Part shown: positions 1-8,000 of the stretch, one piece after another | Numbering within the stretch: the stretch's first letter is position 1 | Layout: each line of letters starts with the position of its first letter | NCBI RefSeq assembly: GCF_013141765.1 | Contig: NZ_WHOD01000121.1 | Location: 119,498-183,497 of the forward strand | DNA length: 64,000 nucleotides | Origin: Paenibacillus foliorum | GTDB taxonomy: Bacteria; Bacillota; Bacilli; Paenibacillales; NBRC-103111 | Reading direction: 5' to 3' | Program-made: the position numbers and the translations under genes | Notes under the pieces: model-generated | Told to the model about the DNA's origin: nothing | Database searches by the model: none | Seen by the model: only the letters and a program-made list of their open reading frames with translations

Positions 1-617
1 TCGATTCCGGTCAAAGCTGCCAAATAGATAATCGTACCCCATCCGATATGCTGCCAGATGCCTGAGGAGATATAAATGGTACGGAACAAGCTTGGTTCGA
101 GCAAAAATGTGGACCGTTCACCACCAAATAGGGAAATCAGGTCGTTAATAACGCCATCACTGGACGTAAAATCTTTGACCATGCCACAAATAACAACTAG
201 CGATATAAAATGCGGCATATAAGTGACCGTCTGCACGGTACGCTTAAATATGGAATGTTTCACTTCATTAAGCAGCAAAGCCAACAGGATCGGAGCCGGA
301 AACCCAAATATCAGCTCGTAGAAGCTCATCATAATGGTGTTTTTAATCGTCCTCCAAAAGTAGGGCCCGGTAAAAAACGTTTGAAAATGCTCAAATCCTA
401 CCCAGTCGCTCCCCCAAATACCCAGCCTTGGAGAGAAATCCTTAAACGCAATAATAGCGCCGTACATGGGAGCATAGTGGAATATAACGTAGTACAGAAG
501 TACAGGAAGCAGCATGACATATAACAGCTTATTTTTTCGGATATCCATCAAGATTCCTAGCCTACTCCGCTTTTTAGGAATAAAGGGAATCATCGTTTCT
601 TGATTGATTGTGTTCAT
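1..617 (-). CDS. ABC transporter permease, LplB/YtcP-type (3' end outside window)
   Basis: This is the N-terminal 205 residues of a polytopic inner-membrane permease; its 3' end lies beyond base 1. The ATG at 617 is preceded by GGGAG. The protein begins MNTINQETMIPFIPKK, then has a first membrane segment (LLYVMLLPVLLYYVIF) followed by HYAPMYGAIIAFKDF, a pattern typical of the LplB family of oligosaccharide permeases in Paenibacillus. It lies about 100 nt downstream of a lipoprotein binding protein on the same strand, so both probably form one importer; a second permease would be expected beyond the window edge. The substrate is probably oligosaccharides released by the lyase encoded upstream (inference from context). 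Confidence 0.88.
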   Translation of the reverse strand, partial: MNTINQETMIPFIPKKRSRLGILMDIRKNKLLYVMLLPVLLYYVIFHYAPMYGAIIAFKDFSPRLGIWGSDWVGFEHFQTFFTGPYFWRTIKNTIMMSFYELIFGFPAPILLALLLNEVKHSIFKRTVQTVTYMPHFISLVVICGMVKDFTSSDGVINDLISLFGGERSTFLLEPSLFRTIYISSGIWQHIGWGTIIYLAALTGI

Positions 618-720
618 TTCATCTCCCTGCCCATCCTATAACAGCCTCTTGAAGGGAAACTATAGACGGCGCATCCAATCCGCTGCTGCTAACGTTTCCC
701 CTAAGACGCTGATGCTGATT

Positions 721-2343
721 TTATCGCTTGTTGTAACGATCAAGTGCATCTTGATAAATTTTGGTCACCTTATCAATGCCCATTTCTTTAATACGATTGG
801 TATACTCATCGAACTTCTCGATAGGTTCCTTGCCCATCACAAATTTCACGAACATTTCTTCTTTGTAGCTTGTGATCGCCGTATTCAATTTGGCTACTTC
901 CTTGCTTTCTTCCACTGTCGGAGTGATGAACAACGGTAGTACATGCTTGACGGCATCCGTTTCACCCCATACTTTTACCGCTTCGTCTTGCTCCTTGAAT
1001 GTGTTGAAGCTTTTTGCGCTGTTACCAAGAAACGGACCATTTGGTTTTGTATACTGAGATACCATTTGCTGTAGATTATACTTTTCGTTTTTGGTAATTT
1101 TTTCGCTAAATTGAGGCGCACCGTTATTGATCGTATAGCTTTCGCCCTCAGTACCGAAGTTGAACAGCATACTGCCCTTTTCACTAAAAGCGTAGTCCAG
1201 CCATTTGACCGCGAGCTCAGGGTTTTTGACAGCTCCTGTGACAGCTTTACTAGCTGCAGGATTGTATTTAAAGTCACGCTGTCCGATGAAAGCGCGCTCG
1301 CCCTTTTTCAAAGTCGGGTAAGGAGCTCCAACCAGTTGGAATTGCGGATTTTTCTTCTTCCCTGTTTCCATCCATCTGCCCATACCTCCGCTTAATAGCC
1401 CCACGGTTGCGCCCGAACTATCACTCATCATTTTGTTGTCGAGAGCCTTAGAATCAGTGTTCAGTGCAAAGTCTTTATCGATCAGTCCTTCTGCATACCA
1501 TTTTCTCAATAGAACTAAGGCATCCTTAAACTGTGGATCAATCGGGCCAAACTTCACCTTTCCTTGGTCGTCAATATAGTACCGGTTGGCGGTTTTGTAG
1601 GCACCGATGAAAGCATCTTGAATGTTCAATTCGTTGCTGTACTGAGCGGTAAGCGGTGCGGAAGCACCCTTCTGTTCTTTAAATGCTTTCAACACGATGT
1701 ACCATTCATCGATCGTAGTTGGTACCCCAAGCTTCAGCTCATCAAGCCAGTCCTTGCGGATCATGGGCCCCCGGAATACCAAGCCATTGTCAGGACGAAT
1801 CATCGGAAATACATAATATTTACCGCTGTCCGTTTTGAGCATCTTATCCAACTCTTTATCCTGCTGCAGCAATTTCTTCAAGTTGGGCGCATTCTTGTCA
1901 ATCAAATCATTAAGCGGAAGAATGACCTTGTCGGCGATTGCCTTCTCCGGCCCCCCTGGATATGAGGTGTTCCAGTTATATTCGATTACATCCGGCAAAT
2001 TATTCGATGCTATCAACAGATTAAATTGCTCTTTAGATTGCCCGTCAGCTGGGTGCGTATATTTGACTTTGACACCCGTCTCTTTTTCTAATTGTTTACC
2101 GAACGGCGACTCGCTCAAGTTAGTGAAGAACGTAGTCAAGTTCGTATCCATCTGCTCCCAAGAGGTTAGCGTTTCTTGCGTGCTGATCGGGTATTTCCCC
2201 GCTTCTGTCACTACCGCCCCTGAAGACTTCGGCGCCTCCTTAGCTCCCGTGTTCTCCTTGGAGCATGCAGCAAGTAAACTTGTTGATGCCAGAACAACGG
2301 ATAACGCTACACTAAATGACTTTTTGTTGGAATGGTTCCCCAT
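721..2343 (-). CDS. Extracellular solute-binding lipoprotein, LipO/YtcQ-type
   Basis: A 540-residue binding protein of a sugar ABC importer, lipid-anchored outside the membrane. The signal peptide ends in the lipobox LLAAC with the modified Cys at residue 27, followed by a charged linker. The length and the C-terminal half (for example MGRWMETGKKKNPQFQLVG, then LDYAFSEKGSMLFNFGTEGE) fit the large family-1 binding proteins paired with LplB/LplC permeases. The ATG at 2343 has GGGGGG 8 nt upstream. It sits between an AraC-type regulator gene (upstream, same strand) and the permease gene (downstream). No ATPase gene is visible; such systems often share an MsmK-type ATPase (family knowledge). Confidence 0.9.
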   Translation of the reverse strand: MGNHSNKKSFSVALSVVLASTSLLAACSKENTGAKEAPKSSGAVVTEAGKYPISTQETLTSWEQMDTNLTTFFTNLSESPFGKQLEKETGVKVKYTHPADGQSKEQFNLLIASNNLPDVIEYNWNTSYPGGPEKAIADKVILPLNDLIDKNAPNLKKLLQQDKELDKMLKTDSGKYYVFPMIRPDNGLVFRGPMIRKDWLDELKLGVPTTIDEWYIVLKAFKEQKGASAPLTAQYSNELNIQDAFIGAYKTANRYYIDDQGKVKFGPIDPQFKDALVLLRKWYAEGLIDKDFALNTDSKALDNKMMSDSSGATVGLLSGGMGRWMETGKKKNPQFQLVGAPYPTLKKGERAFIGQRDFKYNPAASKAVTGAVKNPELAVKWLDYAFSEKGSMLFNFGTEGESYTINNGAPQFSEKITKNEKYNLQQMVSQYTKPNGPFLGNSAKSFNTFKEQDEAVKVWGETDAVKHVLPLFITPTVEESKEVAKLNTAITSYKEEMFVKFVMGKEPIEKFDEYTNRIKEMGIDKVTKIYQDALDRYNKR

Positions 2344-2467
2344 GCCAATCCCCCCTATTCAAATTTCGTATTGTAAATTGATTGTGCACCCTGTGTGCTG
2401 TACACCCTAGCGCTATTATGGAACGGATCTTCCTATTTTGAAATCTTCAAAACTAAGAAAACCTCAT

Positions 2468-2501
2468 TAAAATCGATACTAAGCATGCTATAAAATCGAT
2501 A
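2468..2501. promoter_or_regulatory. Direct repeat, candidate AraC-family operator
   Basis: The 11-mer TAAAATCGATA occurs twice as a perfect direct repeat, at 2468-2478 and 2491-2501 (23-bp period, about two helical turns). It lies 125-158 nt upstream of the binding-protein start. Two same-orientation half-sites at this spacing are what an AraC-family dimer or two HTH subdomains would contact. That the neighbouring regulator binds here is inference. Confidence 0.45.
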
Positions 2502-2511
2502 TTCGGTATGC

Positions 2512-2549
2512 AAAAACCGTAAAAGCCGCACTAGGCGGCCCTTACGGTT
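2512..2549 (-). terminator. Rho-independent terminator after the AraC-type regulator
   Basis: A 15-bp stem (2515-2529 with 2535-2549) and a CTAGT loop. The two non-Watson-Crick positions are G-U pairs only on the minus-strand RNA. A run of five T follows on that strand, overlapping the base of the stem. It sits 14 nt after the regulator stop codon, so the importer genes downstream need their own promoter. Confidence 0.75.
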
Positions 2550-2563
2550 GATTATCACGGGGA

Positions 2564-4876
2564 TTACGTTATGTCTTTGTATTTACCCGGAGTAATCCCT
2601 TCGAATTTTTTAAATATACGGTTAAATGTATTAATGTCCGAATATCCCACTCTTTTGGAGATTTCAACAATCGAATAGGTTTGCAGAGAAAGAAGCTTTT
2701 TCGCTTCCTCAAGACGCTTTTTGTTAATGAAATCCAGAAGCGCCTCGCCCGTTTGGGCCTTAAACTGCTTGGACAAATAAGAAGGAGTCAATCCAAATAT
2801 TTCGCCTATCATACTTATGTTCAGGTTTTCTGAGCTGTAATGCTGCTTCACATATTCAATCACCTGCTGGCTCAGCTGGTTGTGCTCCTGCCCGCGGTTC
2901 TCTTGGATCGATCGGCAAACCTGGCTGAGCACATCGCGAATCTGCACCTTCATTTCCTTAATCGTTTCACAGCCTATTAACCGATCAATCGGATTCTCCC
3001 GCTGGGTGAATTCCTGTTTGTTGTTTATACCGATTTCATCCATCGTTTTCAGCATCGTGCTGATCAAATCAAACATCAAACACTTTGCGAGCGGCGCGGA
3101 GAGGGAAGCATCCGCCAGATTAATCTCAATGATTTCCTCGATCATCGCATTCGATTTTTCAAAATCGCCTGTCTTGACGAAATTAATCAACTGCTGCTCC
3201 ACCTGCAAGGGATAATAATAGTTTGTAGATTCCTGAGATGTTCGGGTACTCGGAAGGTCGCCATACCTGATAATTTCCCCGCTCCCCATAATCAGACGGT
3301 ATTCTAGCGCTGCCAGCGTTTCCTGATAAGCAAGGGAAATTCCATACAGCTCCTGATGAATGCCGCTGATTGCTACCGTTAGATGGACATGGAAGTGATC
3401 AAGCAAAAAGGCTCTCACTTGCGCCGAAATTTGCTTCAGCTCCTCCGCATTGGGATCCGCACTAAAATTTATGATGCATACTTGCATATCGTCCATTTCT
3501 GTCGTGAATGCACAATGCCGATCGGTGACCAGCTCTTCCACCACATTCATAATAATAAATTGCACAAGCTTCATCTTCTGCGGATCCACATAACCATCGG
3601 ATTCGAACTTGCCATAATGATCAATATGAAACAACAGGACTGCAAAATGCGAGGATCCAAGCCGTATATCATGAGCCGCGAGCGATTCATGAATGGGAAC
3701 GTTCTGCTCCAAACGTCCTTTCAGCAAGCCCTGCAAGAAATGGGAGCGGATCGCATCGCGATTCTGCAGCAGTCGTTGATCGATTTTTTCCTTTTCGGCA
3801 AAGGTGTTGTTTAATGCATCCTGCAAATAACGATATTCGTTCGATCCTTCATCGAAGGATATGCCTGATTTCAAAGACAAGCTTTGGATTAATACACTGA
3901 TCGGGTTATAATTTTTCCTCAAAAACAAGAACGTGACAATCCCTCCGCTAAGAAGGCTCAGAACCAAGCTGACATAGATCAGTGTCTTTATATATTTCAT
4001 TTTCTCGTCAAACTGTTCAGCAGGAATCAACGATACGTATTTCCAACCTGTATTGTCCGAGGTAGTATAGGAGACAGCCAGCTTTTCTCCGGAAAACTCG
4101 TTGTAAAACATCCCCTTTTTCCCGGATAAGCTTTCGTAATTCAGAAAATCGGGACTATTCTTGAAGCCAGTCGAAGCGATCAGACGGTTTTCCTTGTCCA
4201 ATACGGCGACGGAAGCCTTGTTAGAGGGTGTGATATTTTGCAGCAGCTTAGAATCTTTAATAATAAACAGGATGACCGCACCGGGAAGATCCAGATTATC
4301 AAGTATAACCGATTTCGCGTACATTACGGCTTTGACTGATTTACCATCCTCGCGAATCGTTACGGGTGCGTATTCCTGGATATACCGCTTGTCGAAGAAA
4401 GCCTTCCATTCCTCGTAGCTCGTCTCTTCCTTCTCGCGTATCGTTTCGAATAAAGTACGGGTATTGATGTGATCGCGTGTCGATATTACAGTATCGCTGT
4501 TTTTATAGTAAATATAGATCTGCTCGATAAAATCATTAGCCATTTTATAGACACGAAGGTTGTCTGCGATATTAACCAATTCGTAGTGGTCATTGTCCGT
4601 GAGCGGCTTGGAAGCGTTAATGAAAGCGGCCAACCGTTTGCTAAGGGTCATTTCAACGCTTAATCGTTCAATACCTCCAAGGTTATTGTCAATTGCCTGC
4701 TCCATCTGTTGGAGAAGCGATTCGTTGGCACGATTGACCTCTGATTCCACCACATGCCAGGTAGCAACATAAATAATCCCGCTAATCATGATCGGGACGA
4801 GAAGCACGGAGATATAAGAAATGAGCCAGGTGACTATGATGCTGCGTTTGTTGAAACCGATTCTTTTAAGACTCAT
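2564..4876 (-). CDS. Membrane-bound AraC-family transcriptional regulator (YesN/YtdP-like)
   Basis: A 770-residue one-component sensor. Residues about 14-36 form a membrane helix (WLISYISVLLVPIMISGIIY), followed by a ~260-residue extracytoplasmic sensor domain, a second helix at about 298-318 (YVSLVLSLLSGGIVTFLFL), a linker of ~350 residues and a C-terminal AraC double HTH (about 672-770) with the signatures SMIGEIFGLTPSYLSKQFK and VGYSDINTFNRIFKK. This architecture is common in Paenibacillus polysaccharide loci, where the outer domain senses a saccharide. It lies between the lyase gene and the importer genes, all on the minus strand. A cre-like site precedes it. The ligand is unknown. Confidence 0.9.
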   Translation of the reverse strand: MSLKRIGFNKRSIIVTWLISYISVLLVPIMISGIIYVATWHVVESEVNRANESLLQQMEQAIDNNLGGIERLSVEMTLSKRLAAFINASKPLTDNDHYELVNIADNLRVYKMANDFIEQIYIYYKNSDTVISTRDHINTRTLFETIREKEETSYEEWKAFFDKRYIQEYAPVTIREDGKSVKAVMYAKSVILDNLDLPGAVILFIIKDSKLLQNITPSNKASVAVLDKENRLIASTGFKNSPDFLNYESLSGKKGMFYNEFSGEKLAVSYTTSDNTGWKYVSLIPAEQFDEKMKYIKTLIYVSLVLSLLSGGIVTFLFLRKNYNPISVLIQSLSLKSGISFDEGSNEYRYLQDALNNTFAEKEKIDQRLLQNRDAIRSHFLQGLLKGRLEQNVPIHESLAAHDIRLGSSHFAVLLFHIDHYGKFESDGYVDPQKMKLVQFIIMNVVEELVTDRHCAFTTEMDDMQVCIINFSADPNAEELKQISAQVRAFLLDHFHVHLTVAISGIHQELYGISLAYQETLAALEYRLIMGSGEIIRYGDLPSTRTSQESTNYYYPLQVEQQLINFVKTGDFEKSNAMIEEIIEINLADASLSAPLAKCLMFDLISTMLKTMDEIGINNKQEFTQRENPIDRLIGCETIKEMKVQIRDVLSQVCRSIQENRGQEHNQLSQQVIEYVKQHYSSENLNISMIGEIFGLTPSYLSKQFKAQTGEALLDFINKKRLEEAKKLLSLQTYSIVEISKRVGYSDINTFNRIFKKFEGITPGKYKDIT

Positions 4877-4901
4877 AAATAATTACCCCTCAGGACCGTG
4901 T

Positions 4902-4915
4902 TGAAACTGCTTTCA
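4902..4915. promoter_or_regulatory. cre-like site upstream of the AraC-type regulator
   Basis: TGAAACTGCTTTCA matches the Bacillus cre consensus TGWAANCGNTNWCA at 13 of 14 positions (the central C is T). It lies 26 nt upstream of the regulator start, where CcpA could block transcription. Binding is inference. Confidence 0.4.
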
Positions 4916-5047
4916 TTTCTATCCAAGCTGCGACCATCACATAACGTTATTAACAAACATTTCTTTTACCGCAAGTCTTTGAACTGGTTGACAAAACAAC
5001 AAGGCCGACCGTCTTTCCAGACAAGTCGCCCCCGTTATTTCGTTACG

Positions 5048-8000
5048 TTACCGCTCTATCATTCGCATTAACACTATCACAGCTTCGGCTCTGGTTGCAA
5101 GATTATTTGGTTCAAAACGGTTATTTTCCCGCCCTTGCACAAGGCCTAATTCCTTCGCTTGTGATATAAAGGGTAGAGCCCATTGTGGAATCTCATTGCC
5201 ATCACTAAAGGCTGCCGCGTTCGAAGTCCCCTTATTCTGCTGATAGGCCCGCATAAGCATGGTGATCATCTCAGCCCGATTTATCGGTCTATTAGGTCGT
5301 AAAGTATGGTCTTCATATCCCTGAAGAATTCCAGCTTGAGTCGCCGCCGCAAGCTCTCTCGATGCCCAACCCGGAATTTCGGATTGATCGGCGAACACGG
5401 CTGCCGGCTCATTGCTATTCAGCTTTAACGCACGTACTAGCATTGCAGCAAACTGCAACCTTGTTATTGGTTCTTCCGGCTTAAAGCTGCCGTCTGGGTA
5501 CCCGGCCACGATGCCTCGTTCTACAGCCTTGGCAATCACATCTCCTGCCCAATGCGACTTAACATCAGTCAAAGACGAGGATTGTGCGGTTGGAGCTGAT
5601 GTTGATGGGCTTGTCGGTGTAGAAGTTGTTGGTTCTGGTGACGCAGTCGGAGCCGTTGTTGACGGTGCAGCTGCGGACGATGAACCGCCACCTCTGCTAG
5701 AAGATGACGTACCGCCCCTAATAGCATCCGTATATACGCTCACAGCAGCTGTTGCAAAAAGTCCTTTATAGGTTGCAACGATTACCGTCTCACCCAGTGT
5801 CTTCCCTCGCAATATGCCATGTTCATCCACCGTCGCTACAGCAGGGTTTGTTGTATAGATACTTGCTCCTGACAATGATTCGATGCGGTCTTTGAAAACC
5901 GCGCTAAGAGCTGTCGCTTTTGTTTCGTCGACTTTCATCCGGTATGCGGCAGCATCGAATTGGATTTTGTCCAATTGGTTTTCGCTTGGTGGAGTTACAG
6001 GATCTACAACATCCGTATATATATTCACAGGAGCTGTTGCAATGTGCCCTTTATACGTTGCAACTATCACTGTTTCACCTAGTGTTTTCCCTCGCAATAC
6101 ACCTCGTTCGTCCACTGTGGCTATAGCAGGGTTTATTGTATAGATACTTGCTCCTGCCAATGATTCGATGTGGTCTTTGAAAACCGCGCTAAGAGCTGTC
6201 GCTTTTGTTTCATCGACTTTCATTCGATACGCAGCAGCATCAAATTGGATCTTCTCCAATTGGTTTTCGCTTGGTGGAGTTACTTGCTGACGGTGTACGA
6301 CAATCGTATACACTTTGTTCTTCCCTGAGGGAAGCGCCACTTCAATCACAATAATGCTGCCGTCTTGAGCGATTTCTAACACTTGACTCTCTTGACCACT
6401 TATAACCGTCTGACGATTCTTACCATCTACGGATACGGTTATTTGAGAACCACTGCCATTCAAAGCCTTCGGAACAATTGTCAGGCTATTAACATTAGGC
6501 TGAAGGGTTACCGTATAGTAGGCTTCATTAGTGCTAAACCCTGGGACAAGCTCGCTATCAGACCGCAGCACCAGACTGCTCAAGCCCGGATCGCCTTCTT
6601 GAACAGGTGGAGACTGACCCGCATTCGGCCCAACATCCGCCACAGTAAGAGCTCTTCTGGTTGGAGCAACACCAGGCATGTACTCATCAGCCCCTGCATC
6701 TGGAGCGTTATAACGGATTTGTCCGTCCATATCGTCCAAAGCAATGTAAGGAGCCTTGGAAGCATCAAGGGCAGGGCTCTGAGCTGATAGACGGATCATT
6801 CCATCCGAACTACGGACTAGCTTAAGCTCCTTCTTCTCAAAACCACCGTTGATGTTTCTAGTTATATTGGTCAGATTGGCCGTTCCTTCTACGAGGTTGC
6901 CTGCATAAACCGCGCGCTCGCTTGCCGGAACGTTCTGTGCAGCACTAATTTCATTGAACATCGTTCCCGCATTGCTGAATACTACATTGTTGTATACTTG
7001 GGCTGCCACCGGTTGATAGTTTCTACCGCCAAAAGAGAAAGCGGCCGCCTTATTGCCGACATTGACTATCGTATTATTATAGACTTGAACATTATACTGC
7101 CGCCAATGTCCGCGAAGTATTTCAACCCTTAAGGGATCATCAATAGCAAGGTTTCCAAGCATAACGGTTTGTTCCGAAGCACCGGAACCGCCCCACTTAA
7201 CCGTTGGACTGCTTCCGCCGTCAGGACCTCCGTCATGAGTGCCTCCATCAAGCTCAATCACCTTATCGGTTAGACCTTCCATGTAATTGTTATAAATTTT
7301 ATGCTCATTACCGTAAATTCGGAAACCGCCCATTCCAGCTTTTTTCCCGTCTCCGATAATGAAATTTCCATAAAAGCTGTTGCGGTGTCCATGACGTGCT
7401 ACGATACCGCCATAAGAATTGCGAATGGTATTATAACGAATAATGTTGTCGCTGCTTTTGACTGAAATAATCTCATCTTCAGCATTCAGTCCATCAAATA
7501 GATTATTCTGGATCGTCACATGACCCGAAGCAAGCGATAAACCGGATAATCCGAGTCGTATAGCTTCCAAACCGTTAGAAACACGCGGACCGATGTCGTG
7601 GAAATAGTTATACTCAATCATATCGTATTCCGATACATTTTTTCCTGCTTCTCCGTCGTAAATGACAACTGCGCCGAAGCCTTTCTTAGGGCCAATTTCA
7701 TTATAAGCAATCCGGTTATGGCTGCTTACTCCTTCAACCCGTATATAATGGCGATTGGTTCCGTTGTCAGTCATCATGGTGGAGTTGGTATGAGGGGTAT
7801 CCCCCGTGTACACGGCTCCACTAGGATTATAAGTGTCACCCGTTCCATATCGGCAGCTGCCTTCAACCGCGGTTAAGCACCAGACCTTACCACTTGCAGA
7901 GTCGAACCTGAACGGCTGCCCCGTCTCATCCAGAGCGAATGTATTACGCAGGATTGACACGTTGCTTGAGCTTCTGAGCTGCAGACCCGGGTGTACCTCC

